A DNA stretch of 64,000 nt from Maribacter litopenaei (GCF_025244665.1 NZ_CP104205.1:1-64000), one strand, 5' to 3'. Counted from the stretch's first letter, positions 1 through 11,734 are shown. A program made the numbers and translations. The notes: generated from the letters alone by a model not told the origin.

Positions 1-2
1 AA

Positions 3-2138
3 ATTTTGCGCTCACAATCGCAAGAACTCAAGTCTTTAATTAAGGAGGAATATGATTTTTCAAAAATTGGTTCCATGCAAGTGGACTTGGAATTTGATTA
101 CGAAAAAAATAGGGCCAAGACCTTGGCAGTTGCCAAAGCAAATAATCTAAAATTAAAGGAGGTCCTACCGAACGGTAAAAAAGTCGAGTTACAGGAAATT
201 GGTCAGGATGGTAGCCCTATTTATTATGAGACCTATGCAGACAATGCAAGTCAGACTTCTAGAGCCTCTGCCCTGCATAGCAATGGTCTATTAAATTTGG
301 ACTTGGACGGTCTCGGCATGCAAGTGGGTGTTTGGGATGCCGGGGTAGCACTTACCACACACCAAGAATATGATGTAAGGGCAATGATAGGTGATGGTAG
401 TACAGAGGTAGACGCACATGCCACCTTGGTTACTGGGAGTTTAATTTCTTCCGGAATAAAAAGGGACGCCCAAGGGGTTGCCTACAGGGCCAACGTTCTT
501 TCCCATGATTGGACACGGGATAAAATAGAAGTTGCCGATGCCGCAGCAAACGGTCTATTGCTTTCCAATCATTCTTATGGTATCATGCCCGACCGGGTGC
601 CGGATTGGTATTTCGGCTCCTATATAAAGGTAGCTCAAGACTGGGACAATATCATGTACAATGCTCCCTATTATCTTATGGTAACTGCAGCGGGAAACGC
701 TAGGCATAGTGGAGATAATGAATCCCCAATTTTTGGTGCCAATATGGATGGGTTCGATTTACTTTTGGGGTTCACCATTGCGAAAAATGGACTGACCGTT
801 GCAGGTTCCAATTCTAAAATTGATAGATATGGCAACCTAAAAGAAGCTTCTGTATCTGCTTATAGTAGTTACGATCCGGTGGACGATGGTAGAATTAAAC
901 CCGACTTGGCTGGAGATGGATCCTCTATTTTATCCACGGACGCCAACAGTGATACCAGTTATGACGTTTCCGCTGGAACCTCTATGGCCACTCCCGGTGT
1001 AACAGGGGCCTTATTGCTATTGCAACAGTATAACGAACAACTATATGGGTCTTATTTAAAGGCAGCGACCTTAAAAGGCCTTGCCTTACATACAGCCGAT
1101 GATGTGGATGCCCCTGGACCGGACTATAAGATGGGTTGGGGGGTCATGAACGCAAAAAGGGCTGCCGAGGTGTTGTATCAAAAGGATTTTAACAGTCATA
1201 TTGGGGAGTCTTCCATTTCCTCAGGAGAGACCTTTGAATTTTCGGTGAAGGCAAAAGAGGGGGAAACCTTGGTAGCCTCCATATCTTGGACAGATCCTGC
1301 ATCGGAATATATTAATAGAGGTGAGTTGAACAATAGTACTCCCGCACTCGTGAACGATTTGGACATTAGAATTACCCAAGATGGAAAAACATTCCTCCCA
1401 TGGAAGTTAAATCCTAAAAATCCAAATGCTGCAGCGGAGAAAGGCGATAATCTAGTGGATCCTTTTGAAAAGATTGAAATTCCTAATGCCCAAGGCAATT
1501 ATACAATTATTGTATCCCACAAAGGAAACTTGTTGCAGGATACACAAGACTATTCTTTGATAGTTTCGGGAGCTTCCTTTACGGAATGTAGACTGAATGC
1601 TCCTAGCGGTTTGGCATTTGCAAATGCATTTGTAAGCGGAATTTCGTTGGAATGGGATGAGATTACGGATGGGCTCTACGAGGTACAGTACAAAAATGAA
1701 AAGGAAGAAACATGGATTTCCAATTTTACCGCAAATGGTTCCGCAACCTTATCAGATTTAGTTCTAAGTGAGAACTACATCGTTCGTGTAAGAACATTTT
1801 GTTCCCAAAATATGGCTTCCGAGTTTAGTATGGAATACAAGTTCACCTTCGAGGGTATCAATACTGAAGTTGGGGTTTTGGATATATTTCAAACTTTAGG
1901 CGTGGATAACAGCATTAACTTTTCAGTATATCCTAATCCCGCCGCAAACCAAATAAGTCTGCTGACCGAAGTAGGAGAATCTGCCATGTACCGTATTATT
2001 TCTGCTTCCGGGATAGAGTTAAAAGTAGGTCAGGTAGGAACGGAACCTATCCAGGTAGCTGATTTGGCTACCGGAATGTACATTCTTCAAGTCAAGGATG
2101 GGGATTCCTATAGAAGCACCAAATTCTATAAAAATTAA
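3..2138 (+). CDS. S8 (subtilisin-like) serine protease with T9SS sorting domain, 5' partial
   Basis: Secreted protease; the reading frame is open to the left edge, so the signal peptide and N terminus lie outside the window. Counting from the first TTG, the catalytic triad is visible as Asp111 (VGVWDAG), His138 (VDAHATLV) and Ser326 (AGTSMATPG), with the oxyanion Asn in AAGN near 231. A jelly-roll-like region follows, then a fibronectin type III-like domain at about 530-610. The C-terminal 70 residues carry the YPNPA and ATGMYILQV signatures of a type A type IX secretion sorting domain, so the product should be exported through T9SS and attached or released at the cell surface. The substrate cannot be told. 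A hairpin terminator follows. Confidence in class and secretion route is high. Confidence 0.93.
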   Translation: MLRSQSQELKSLIKEEYDFSKIGSMQVDLEFDYEKNRAKTLAVAKANNLKLKEVLPNGKKVELQEIGQDGSPIYYETYADNASQTSRASALHSNGLLNLDLDGLGMQVGVWDAGVALTTHQEYDVRAMIGDGSTEVDAHATLVTGSLISSGIKRDAQGVAYRANVLSHDWTRDKIEVADAAANGLLLSNHSYGIMPDRVPDWYFGSYIKVAQDWDNIMYNAPYYLMVTAAGNARHSGDNESPIFGANMDGFDLLLGFTIAKNGLTVAGSNSKIDRYGNLKEASVSAYSSYDPVDDGRIKPDLAGDGSSILSTDANSDTSYDVSAGTSMATPGVTGALLLLQQYNEQLYGSYLKAATLKGLALHTADDVDAPGPDYKMGWGVMNAKRAAEVLYQKDFNSHIGESSISSGETFEFSVKAKEGETLVASISWTDPASEYINRGELNNSTPALVNDLDIRITQDGKTFLPWKLNPKNPNAAAEKGDNLVDPFEKIEIPNAQGNYTIIVSHKGNLLQDTQDYSLIVSGASFTECRLNAPSGLAFANAFVSGISLEWDEITDGLYEVQYKNEKEETWISNFTANGSATLSDLVLSENYIVRVRTFCSQNMASEFSMEYKFTFEGINTEVGVLDIFQTLGVDNSINFSVYPNPAANQISLLTEVGESAMYRIISASGIELKVGQVGTEPIQVADLATGMYILQVKDGDSYRSTKFYKN

Positions 2139-2189
2139 AACGTAATTCGCCCTTATTCCCCCGGAACCTTTTTATTTCTCCTTTCATAG

Positions 2190-2223
2190 GATCTGACTTG
2201 TTTAAAGCGAGTCGGGTCTTTTT
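2190..2223 (+). terminator. Rho-independent terminator after the S8 protease
   Basis: An 11-bp stem (2190-2200 with 2208-2218, several G-U pairs) closes a 7-nt loop and is followed by five T. It lies 52 bases past the protease stop. Confidence 0.7.
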
Positions 2224-2274
2224 GATTTCCTTTTTGAAGATAGCTATTCATAGACAAAATCGATATAATAATAA

Positions 2275-4606
<2,332 letters not shown>

Positions 4607-4634
4607 TAACCAGACTAACTATATGCTTTTAGGC

Positions 4635-4664
4635 AAAAGGGCAGCTCATTGAGCTGCCCTTTTT
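4635..4664. terminator. bidirectional terminator between katG and the exonuclease gene
   Basis: GGGCAGCT/AGCTGCCC stem (4639-4659) with a 5-nt loop, T-rich on the right and A-rich on the left, so it can serve both convergent genes. Confidence 0.85.
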
Positions 4665-4683
4665 ACTTTATCAAGATAATATG

Positions 4684-5397
4684 TTACACCTTTTTTATTT
4701 GATGGTCCTCCAATAAAGGTTCATTACGTAATCGTAGAAAGGCCTGTGCGGTGGTGACCACATCCAATTCGCAATAATCAATAATACGATCTAGGTTCTG
4801 TTCTTCGTAATACACGTCCCGTACCATGCTGCCGTCAATGTCTTCCTTAGGGGAGGGAATTCCCAAAATATTAGCCATTAGTTTTAAAGATGTGTAATGT
4901 TTGTAATCCCCGAATTTCCATAGGTCCATCGTATCCAAATGGGGAACTTCCCATGGTTTTTTTCCGAAAAGGTCCAGTTTCCAAGGCAGGGAGATTCGAT
5001 TAATGATCATCCGGCGGGCGATATAGGGAAAATCGAACTCCTTTCCATTGTGGGCACAAAGGAGGTGTTTGGCTTCACTGAAATGTCCGTTCAATAGGTT
5101 TTTAAAGTCCTTTAAAAGTTTGGGTTCATCCCCGTGAAAACTCGTAACCCTAAAATGGAGGGTTTCTCCCTGCATTTTAAAGTACCCTACAGAAATACAG
5201 ATAATTTTACCAAACTCTGCCCAAATCCCGGCTCGATCATAAAATTCCTCGGCGGTAAAATCCTCTTTTCTTTGGTATTTGGATTTTTGTTCCCAAAGTT
5301 CCTGTTTCACATCGTCCAGTTCCTGAAACTGTTCTTTTTCCGGAACGGTTTCAATATCCAAAAATAGGATGTGTTCCAAATTTAGTTTGTGTAACAT
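4684..5397 (-). CDS. 3'-5' exonuclease, RNase H-like (PolB-type DEDDy)
   Basis: Predicted 3'-5' exonuclease of about 237 aa. The three Exo motifs are visible: FLDIET near the N terminus (Exo I Asp and Glu), AHNGKEFDFPYIARRM in the middle (Exo II Asp) and DYCELDVVTTAQAFLR near the C terminus (Exo III, YxxxD type). There is no polymerase domain, so it is a stand-alone nuclease as in the predicted PolB-type exonuclease family of Bacteroidota. I take the ATG at 5397 (MLHKLNLEHILFLD); a TTG lies two codons upstream. The substrate (DNA or RNA) is not shown by the sequence. Confidence 0.85.
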   Translation of the reverse strand: MLHKLNLEHILFLDIETVPEKEQFQELDDVKQELWEQKSKYQRKEDFTAEEFYDRAGIWAEFGKIICISVGYFKMQGETLHFRVTSFHGDEPKLLKDFKNLLNGHFSEAKHLLCAHNGKEFDFPYIARRMIINRISLPWKLDLFGKKPWEVPHLDTMDLWKFGDYKHYTSLKLMANILGIPSPKEDIDGSMVRDVYYEEQNLDRIIDYCELDVVTTAQAFLRLRNEPLLEDHQIKKV

Positions 5398-5520
5398 ACC
5401 CAATTGTTATGGTTAGCCCTTTCAATTTAGGATAATATTTTAATTCCAATGGGATTAATCTCTCTGAATAGGTCAAATTCAGGGAACCGACCAAGCAGTC
5501 TTTTTTAGGTCTTGAAAAAA

Positions 5521-5567
5521 TTCAATCGATATGATAATGATAGACCTGCATCCATTTCAATCGATAT
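5521..5567. repeat. direct repeat of a 12-mer (TTCAATCGATAT)
   Basis: TTCAATCGATAT occurs at 5521-5532 and again at 5556-5567, 35 bases apart, each containing the palindrome ATCGAT. It lies between two minus-strand genes, upstream of the exonuclease. It may be a regulator site; nothing else in 5398-5631 is recognisable. Confidence 0.4.
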
Positions 5568-5631
5568 ATTACGTAAAATAGCACCTATTAATTAAATGAA
5601 AGCAATTTTTAGACTGGTTGGTCTGTACCAT

Positions 5632-6105
5632 TTAGAAAAGAGTCTGCTGTTTTACTGGATTTTCATGATCCGGAAGCCATTTTTTCCGGTGCAGCCCGCC
5701 GGCGTAGCCCGTAAGGGAACCATCACTACCGATTACCCTGTGGCAGGGCACCACAATCCACAAAGGATTTTTACCATTGGCGGAGGCCACGGCCCTAATG
5801 GCTTTTACGTCACCCAAAGTTTTGCTCAGATCAAGATAAGAAACTGTTTTTCCATAGGGAATGTCCTGCAGGGCTGCCCATACCGATTTTTGAAAATCGA
5901 TTCCCGACGGATTTAGCAGTAAATCGAAATACGTTCCGGTACCTTCAAAGTATTCTTTCAATTGGTAGGCCGCCTCCTCTAGTTCAGAAGGCAGTATATC
6001 GGTAGGTGTTTCATCGGAATCCAAAACGGTTATGGAGGCTAGACCATTTTCGTCACCTTCCAACTTAGCCATTCCTAAGGGTGTTTGGACAAAGGCTGTT
6101 TCCAT
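5632..6105 (-). CDS. ogt: methylated-DNA--protein-cysteine methyltransferase
   Basis: Suicide repair protein that moves the alkyl group from O6-methylguanine to its own cysteine. The 157-aa protein has the active-site motif VVPCHRVIG followed by GYAGGLHRKKWL, and upstream the FQKSVWAALQDIPYGKTVSY segment of the DNA-binding helix-turn-helix. It has no Ada N-terminal zinc domain, so this is the short Ogt type. It starts 5 bases after the stop of the CNNM gene and is probably co-transcribed with it. Complete and undamaged. Confidence 0.95.
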   Translation of the reverse strand: METAFVQTPLGMAKLEGDENGLASITVLDSDETPTDILPSELEEAAYQLKEYFEGTGTYFDLLLNPSGIDFQKSVWAALQDIPYGKTVSYLDLSKTLGDVKAIRAVASANGKNPLWIVVPCHRVIGSDGSLTGYAGGLHRKKWLPDHENPVKQQTLF

Positions 6106-6110
6106 TGAAG

Positions 6111-7259
6111 TTACTCTTCTTCTTTTTCTTTTGTTTTCTCCTCCTCCACAGGATTCTTCTCAATGACACCGCTCTTTTTGGCCCTATTTTCCCAATTTCT
6201 ACGGGCCAAAAGTTGCAAGTCCGCTACATTATCACTCTCGTCCATGATTTCGAGCCCTAGAAGCGTCTCTATGACATCCTCCATGGTTACAAGGCCACTT
6301 ACAGACCCATATTCGTCCATCACCAAGGCAATATGCTCTCTTTTGTTGACAAACGTATCGAAAAGTTTCGGAATGGGGGTATCCCGTTTCGTCAATAAAA
6401 TCTCGCGTCTAATTTCTTCCAAAGGTAAGTCCCCATTTTCATTGATGATTTCCTCATAAACGTTATCCTTTAGCACAAATCCGGTGATATTGTCCACTTT
6501 GTCATCGAAAATTGGTATTCTAGAAAATCGCAACTTTGGGTTGTCCTCGAAAAATGCTTGTATCGTTTTGTCGGAAGAGGCGATTTTCATGACCGCCCTG
6601 GGCGTCATGATGTCCTTTACCAAGACCTCATCAAACCGCAGAAGATTTTTAATAATGGTAGATTCCGATTTTTGAAATACCCCCTCTTCATGCGCCATAT
6701 CTGTCATGGCTGTAAAATCTTCACGGCTTAATACGCTTCCATGATGTCCCTTACCTCCTACCAATTTGGTAAAGAGCTGTAACAACCACAACAATCCGGT
6801 ATATTTCAAGGCTAATACCATTGCCTTTAGGGCTTTGGCTGTGAAATTAGCCAATTGCTTCCAATAGGTGGCCCCAATAGTTTTAGGTATTATTTCTGAT
6901 GCGACTAAAATCAGGATGGTCATAATGGTGGAAACTAGGCCCACCATCAGGTCTTCGGTAAATTCCATTCCTAAGATGGAACGTTGCGTACTTCCATAAA
7001 GCTCCGCATAGGCTGCCTTTGCCTGTACCCCCACCAAAATGGCACCAACGGTGTGGGCGATGGTATTTAACGTGAGTATAGCAATGAGTGGTTTGTCCAC
7101 ATCCTGTTTTAACTCCTCAAGGGTTAATGCATAGGCCTTCCCTTCCCTCTTTTTTACGTTCACAAAGGTTGGGGTAATACTCAACAGTACCGCCTCTAAA
7201 ATGGAACATAGGAAAGAAAAAAAAATGGAAATAAGGGCGTAAAAAATGAGTAATCCCAT
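6111..7259 (-). CDS. CNNM/DUF21 and CBS-domain membrane protein (hemolysin/CorC-like)
   Basis: Inner-membrane protein of 382 aa with an N-terminal DUF21 (CNNM) region of about four hydrophobic segments (residues 1-165), then a CBS pair (about 205-335; VKDIMTPRAVMKIA, then SGLVTMEDVIETLLG). The tail is charged and rich in Glu and Lys, and no C-terminal CorC_HlyC domain is evident. Proteins of this family are linked to Mg2+ or Co2+ export and homeostasis; the hemolysin label is historical. It sits just upstream of the repair methyltransferase. Function by family only. Confidence 0.85.
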   Translation of the reverse strand: MGLLIFYALISIFFSFLCSILEAVLLSITPTFVNVKKREGKAYALTLEELKQDVDKPLIAILTLNTIAHTVGAILVGVQAKAAYAELYGSTQRSILGMEFTEDLMVGLVSTIMTILILVASEIIPKTIGATYWKQLANFTAKALKAMVLALKYTGLLWLLQLFTKLVGGKGHHGSVLSREDFTAMTDMAHEEGVFQKSESTIIKNLLRFDEVLVKDIMTPRAVMKIASSDKTIQAFFEDNPKLRFSRIPIFDDKVDNITGFVLKDNVYEEIINENGDLPLEEIRREILLTKRDTPIPKLFDTFVNKREHIALVMDEYGSVSGLVTMEDVIETLLGLEIMDESDNVADLQLLARRNWENRAKKSGVIEKNPVEEEKTKEKEEE

Positions 7260-7389
7260 AAAAGTGTTTTGGGTGCCTAAGATACCAATTAAATCGTTTT
7301 ACGCCATAAGCATCTAGTCTTAGGGGCACAGAATTTTTTATGGGGTCAAAAAAGAAATAATATAGATGTATATGGGGTGGACACTACTT

Positions 7390-8686
7390 TTACTCTGTAA
7401 CCAAAGCCTTATAAAATACTTGTTGGACGGCGGAACGAATATGTAGGTCGTACAGTGCCCTATGTTCCCTGCTGGGATAGACCCTATTTGAAAGAAAAAT
7501 ATATACCAGTTGGTTTTTAGGGTCCGCCCAAACAAAAGTCCCTGTAAAACCGCTATGTCCAAAGCTTTCAGGACTCACCTCCGGGGCGGGATAGGCATCC
7601 TTTAACGCCAGTGAATCATTACCTAGTAAGGGTTTGTCAAACCCTAAACCTCTGCGGTTTTTGTTTTCAGGATACTGTACCTTGATAAATTCTTTGACTG
7701 CGGCTTCGGGCAAAATCGGGTTCCTTTAAATTCGCCCAAGTTCATATAAAGCTGCATTATTTTGGCCAAGTCCATGGCCGTTCCAAACAACCCGGCATTT
7801 CCGGAAATACCACCAAGGAGGGAGGCATTTTCATCATGTACCCATCCTTGGGTCAATGTATGTCTGTATAAAGTATCCATCTCGGTAGGAACAATACGAT
7901 TTGGAAGATTTTTGGAGGAAGGCAAAAATCCCAATGTGTTAGCACCGATGGGACGATAGAAGTTTTGTGCTACGTATTTCTCATAGGGGTCCCTGTAATA
8001 TCTGTAATTATTTTTGGAAATAATAGGAATGTGAGACCAGAATACCGATAGGTCTTATCTTCTGACACCTTGGAGCGGTTGATCATGCGATACATTTTTC
8101 GATTGAACCTACTTTTAACATAGATGTTCTCAAAGGCTTGTTTTTCAAAACGATTGCTTTTAGATTTTCGCAAAAATCTATTTTTAAACCGACCGTTCTT
8201 TTTCAAGGTTTCGTTTAAAAAAACGATGTAGGGTTGCAATCCCGCTTGATGGGCCAATATTTCCCTAAGGGTGATATCCTTCTTATCTTTTCGTCGCTTC
8301 CAGGGTTTCCAATACGTGCTAAAAGGTTCATCCAAATTCAATTTTCCTTCCCCTACCAATTTCATAATGGCCGGAAGTGGGCCGGTTATTTTGGTAACCG
8401 AGGCCAGATCGTACAAATCGTCCAAAGCCACAGGTTGAAGACTGTCATAAGTGTGAAATCCATAGGCTTCATGAAATAGGATGGAGTCATTTTTGGCGAC
8501 CAACACCTGTGCACCCGGGAAAGCGTTATTTTTTATACCATTTGTTATTATCGAATCGACTTGGTCATATACTATTTGATAATCGGAAGTAACGGAATCT
8601 TCTTTGCTGGTGTCATCATGCTGTTTCTGTCCCAAAACCAGCTGTGAACAAAGTCCCATAAAAAGATAGAAGATGGTTTTAGACAT
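7390..8686 (-). CDS. exported serine hydrolase, class C beta-lactamase/penicillin-binding fold (two apparent frameshifts)
   Basis: Start MSKTIFYLFMGLCSQ at 8686 gives a signal peptide ending near VLGQ. The serine hydrolase motifs are ASVTK (SxxK nucleophile), YSG in place of YxN, and HSGFTG in place of KTG. Three reading-frame blocks join with continuous homology: a C is missing near 7990 (GGGACCCC, expected GTPYEKYV) and a T is missing in a T-run near 7717 (GTRFLPEAAV). Repaired length is about 432 aa. In Bacteroidota such domains occur alone or fused to GH3; no GH3 part is seen here. It may hydrolyse a peptidoglycan peptide or an ester; the substrate is unknown. Confidence 0.82.
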
Positions 8687-8754
8687 CACAGTTTTTTGCT
8701 GTTTCAAATTCAAATATAAACTTTGGAGTCCATAGGATACATGTAGGTAGGAAT

Positions 8755-9708
8755 TTATTTTAGGCCTTCCTGTGTTTGCAACAAAATCTCCGAGACTCTT
8801 TTTTTCAAGGATTCCGGTTCCAATATTTGTGCATAGTCTCCAAAGGACAGAAACCATCTAGAAAAATAGTTCTGAACATCGTCCACCATAAAAGTCATCT
8901 CCACTTGATTTCCTTTGATTGTTTCCGAGACAAAACCTTGATGTCTTTTACTACCACCCAAGTATTTACTTATTTTTCTATCGACCAATATCCGCACCTT
9001 GGTTTTGTCCCTGACCTCATTTTGTTTTCGCAACTCATCCAGCGTTTTATGGTCTTGTACAAAGGGATTTTGAGTTCCGGTGATTTTTAGAATCCTATCG
9101 GTTCTAAACTGCCTGTAGTCTTTTCGAAGATGACAATAGCCCATAACATACCAATAAGTATTTTCATTGAAGACACCTATTGGTTCTATGGTGCGCTCCG
9201 ACGGCATGTCAGCTTCCAAGGCTGTATATTTTAAAAAGACTTGTTTCTTTTCGGCGATACTTTCAAAAAGAATTTCAAGGGCATCCGGTATGTTAGCATT
9301 GAACAAGGGTTGATTCGGAAATATGGACACTTGCGATTCCAAGGCTTCCACCCACTTTTTTTCTCGCCCCCGAAGGACTGATTTTACCTTGAACATGGCA
9401 GATTCGTAATAGGCGCCCAGGGATTTATCGGTAAACTGTTGCATCAACTTTTCCGCAGCCACAAAACTACCAGCCTCCTCTCGTGTAAACATAACAGGGG
9501 GCAAGCTATAGCCTTCCATGATGGAATAGCCTACACCTGCTTCGCTTGAAATAGGCACTCCTGAAGCTTCCAAGGTACGGATGTCCCTGTAGATGATCCG
9601 TTGGCTTACTTGAAATCGGTCTGCAAGATCCTGTGCCCTTACAATGCGTTTGGATTGCAGCTGAATAAATATCGCCACAATTCTATCAAATCGTTTTACG
9701 GTGTCCAT
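8755..9708 (-). CDS. WYL-domain transcriptional regulator (YafY/DeoR-like HTH)
   Basis: N-terminal helix-turn-helix (MDTVKRFDRIVAIF..; RIIYRDIRTLEASGVPI recognition region), then a WYL domain with the diagnostic WYVMGYCHLRKDYRQFRTDR run and a C-terminal WCX-like extension ending ILLQTQEGLK. I chose ATG 9708 because it gives the usual MDTVKRFDRI start; an in-frame ATG lies 20 codons upstream. The gene is divergent from a DinB-family gene, and two 16-bp palindromes lie between them (9818-9884), the likely operator for this regulator. WYL regulators sense ligands, often nucleic-acid-derived or damage-linked. Confidence 0.9.
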   Translation of the reverse strand: MDTVKRFDRIVAIFIQLQSKRIVRAQDLADRFQVSQRIIYRDIRTLEASGVPISSEAGVGYSIMEGYSLPPVMFTREEAGSFVAAEKLMQQFTDKSLGAYYESAMFKVKSVLRGREKKWVEALESQVSIFPNQPLFNANIPDALEILFESIAEKKQVFLKYTALEADMPSERTIEPIGVFNENTYWYVMGYCHLRKDYRQFRTDRILKITGTQNPFVQDHKTLDELRKQNEVRDKTKVRILVDRKISKYLGGSKRHQGFVSETIKGNQVEMTFMVDDVQNYFSRWFLSFGDYAQILEPESLKKRVSEILLQTQEGLK

Positions 9709-9817
9709 TCCCATTAGTAAGGGGCCTTTCCTCCAAATATAGGACAAGATTTTATTGTCAAAAGCCATTTATTGTCCATTTTCAGCATTCTTTGGAATCG
9801 AAGTTAGGATCAAGGAG

Positions 9818-9833
9818 TGACAGCGGATTGTCA
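9818..9833. promoter_or_regulatory. operator palindrome 1, TGACA-N6-TGTCA
   Basis: Perfect 5-bp dyad TGACA GCGGAT TGTCA. It forms a pair with the site at 9869-9884; their starts are 51 bp apart. The two sites are further embedded in a larger inverted repeat (9829-9840 with 9862-9873, 11 of 12 matching). The position between the divergent WYL regulator and DinB gene suggests autoregulation. Confidence 0.65.
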
Positions 9834-9868
9834 GCAGTAAAATAATTTTCCCTTTTCGAAATTACTAC

Positions 9869-9884
9869 TGACAAAGGGTTGTCA
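9869..9884. promoter_or_regulatory. operator palindrome 2, TGACA-N6-TGTCA
   Basis: Second perfect dyad, TGACA AAGGGT TGTCA, on the same helical face as the first if the 51-bp spacing is read as five turns. An extra half site TGTCA is at 9904-9908, nearer the DinB start. Confidence 0.65.
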
Positions 9885-9937
9885 TACCCCCATTTACATT
9901 TGTTGTCAATATCAATAATTATTAAAAATCAACTAGT

Positions 9938-10429
9938 ATGGAAAACATTATGGAAAAAACATCGCAAGTTATTACTCCAGATCAATTGTTGGAACATTGG
10001 CAAGGACACAGAAGACTTACTCGCAAGGTAATCGAAGCCTTTCCGGAAAATGAATTCTTTAATCATAGTATAGGTGGGATGCGCCCTTTTGCCGATATGG
10101 TCATGGAGCTTTTGGGTATTGCAGAACCAGGCTTACGAGAAATGGTCACGGGCGTACCTGCACAACTAAATGAGCATTTTGAGCATAATAACAGCAAGGA
10201 AAGATTATTGGAAGCGTGGGACAAGGCCACAGATGACATCAATACATTGTGGGCCAAAATGAAAGAAATGGACTTTCAAAAGGAAATTGTTTCTTTTGGA
10301 CAATACCCGGGAACCGTGCAATCCTCTTTGTTCTATTTTATTGATAACGAAATGCACCACAGGGGTCAAGGGTACGTGTATTTGCGTTCCTTAGGTATTG
10401 AACCACCTATGTTTTATGATAGAAGTTAG
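9938..10429 (+). CDS. DinB-family (four-helix, metal-binding) protein
   Basis: 163-aa soluble protein of the DinB/YfiT superfamily. It has a four-helix pattern with candidate metal-ligand histidines near the N terminus (LLEHWQGHRRLT) and in the C-terminal DNEMHHRGQGYVYLRSLG signature. Family members are thiol-dependent or metal-dependent transferases of varied substrate. It starts 228 bp from the divergent WYL regulator and behind its presumed operator, so it is probably the regulated target. The next gene begins 2 bases after its stop. Confidence 0.85.
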   Translation: MENIMEKTSQVITPDQLLEHWQGHRRLTRKVIEAFPENEFFNHSIGGMRPFADMVMELLGIAEPGLREMVTGVPAQLNEHFEHNNSKERLLEAWDKATDDINTLWAKMKEMDFQKEIVSFGQYPGTVQSSLFYFIDNEMHHRGQGYVYLRSLGIEPPMFYDRS

Positions 10430-10431
10430 GA

Positions 10432-10650
10432 ATGAGAACAGTTTTAGTTTTTAAGACTTCGGTACGGAAGAGGGGCAAGGTTCGTTACCTTGCTCCTTAC
10501 CTGAACAATTTGATTAATGGGCACGGACGATGGAACTTTGATTTGGAGGATTGCGATAATATCCTTCGGGTCGAGACCAAAAATACTAATGCCATGGATG
10601 TATCCGGTTTATTGCAAAAGCACGGATTCTTATGCGAGGAACTGCATTAG
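10432..10650 (+). CDS. small conserved flavobacterial protein, possible ferredoxin-like (HMA-like) fold
   Basis: 72 aa, MRTVLVFKTSV start and a C-terminal LLQKHGFLCEEL. The beta-alpha-beta alternation suggests a ferredoxin-like fold like that of heavy-metal-associated domains, but the metal motif CxxC is absent. I know similar short hypothetical proteins in Flavobacteriaceae but no function. It is translationally close (2-base gap) to the DinB gene and so probably under the same WYL control. Confidence 0.65.
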   Translation: MRTVLVFKTSVRKRGKVRYLAPYLNNLINGHGRWNFDLEDCDNILRVETKNTNAMDVSGLLQKHGFLCEELH

Positions 10651-10712
10651 TGTATTTAGGTAGCTATATCTCATATTTGTGGACCTTTCGACTAGCATAG
10701 GGCAAAAGGTAA

Positions 10713-11705
10713 TTATTTATTTAATAGCCTTACCGCATCTTTCGCGAAATAACTGGCAATGATGTTGGCACCGGCACGTTTAATGGCGGTCAATTGTTCC
10801 ATCATCACGGCATCGTGGTCAAGCCACCCTTTTTCAGAGGCAGCCTTTACCATGGCATATTCGCCTGAGACCTGATATACGGCGACGGGTACCTCCACTT
10901 CGTTTTTTATTTCACGTACAATGTCCAAATAGCAAAGCCCAGGCTTTACCATAACGATATCTGCACCTTCATCAATATCCTGCTGTGTTTCCTTGATGGC
11001 TTCAAACCGATTGGCAAAGTCCATCTGATAGGTTTTTTTGTCCTTGGGCACATTTTTGATGTCCACAGGTGCCGAATCCAAGGCATCCCTAAAAGGACCG
11101 TAAAAAGCACTGGCGTATTTGGCGCTATAGCTCATGATGCCCGTGTTGATATACCCTTCGTCGTCCAAAGCTTCCCGGATGCTCAAAATCCTTCCATCCA
11201 TCATATCGCTAGGAGCTACAAAATCGGCACCGGCCTTGGCGTGTGAAACGCTCATTTCTGCTAGCACTTCCACGGTTTCGTCGTTCAAAATCTTCCCTTC
11301 CGCAACAACACCATCGTGTCCAAAGACGGAGTATGGATCCAAGGCCACATCGGTCATGACCAACATATCCGGACAGGCATTTTTGACAGTTTTAATGGCC
11401 AATTGCATGAGGCCATTGTCATTTACCGCTTCAGACCCGGCATTATCCTTGAGATTATCAGGAACCTTTACAAACAATAACACGGAACAAAGTCCTAGAT
11501 TCCAAAGTTCCTTCACCTCTTTTTCAAGGTTATCCAAACTCAACCGATAGTAATTGGGCATCGATGGAATTTCCTCTTTAATCCCGTTTCCTTCCACTAC
11601 AAATAGCGGGATCAAAAAATCATCCGGACTAATAATGGTCTCCCTGACCAATCTTCGGATAGCTTCATTCGTGCGTAATCTTCTGTTTCTGATGAGTGGG
11701 TACAT
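10713..11705 (-). CDS. hemB: porphobilinogen synthase (delta-aminolevulinate dehydratase)
   Basis: Condenses two 5-aminolevulinate molecules to porphobilinogen. 330 aa with the two Schiff-base lysine motifs, MSYSAKYASAFYGPFRDA and MVKPGLCYLD. The segment where zinc-type enzymes have a Cys cluster reads DVALDPYSVFGHDGVV, with no cysteine, so by family knowledge this is the Mg/K-dependent type. It is the last gene of the minus-strand hem operon, 29 bases after the PhzF-like gene. Undamaged. Confidence 0.97.
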   Translation of the reverse strand: MYPLIRNRRLRTNEAIRRLVRETIISPDDFLIPLFVVEGNGIKEEIPSMPNYYRLSLDNLEKEVKELWNLGLCSVLLFVKVPDNLKDNAGSEAVNDNGLMQLAIKTVKNACPDMLVMTDVALDPYSVFGHDGVVAEGKILNDETVEVLAEMSVSHAKAGADFVAPSDMMDGRILSIREALDDEGYINTGIMSYSAKYASAFYGPFRDALDSAPVDIKNVPKDKKTYQMDFANRFEAIKETQQDIDEGADIVMVKPGLCYLDIVREIKNEVEVPVAVYQVSGEYAMVKAASEKGWLDHDAVMMEQLTAIKRAGANIIASYFAKDAVRLLNK

Positions 11706-11734
11706 GCTCTATTTTTTGTTGTGATAAATATAAA

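Noticed and set aside
5596..5916. Open frame opposite the methyltransferase gene
   Set aside because: It lies over the conserved PCHRV region on the other strand, with no independent support.
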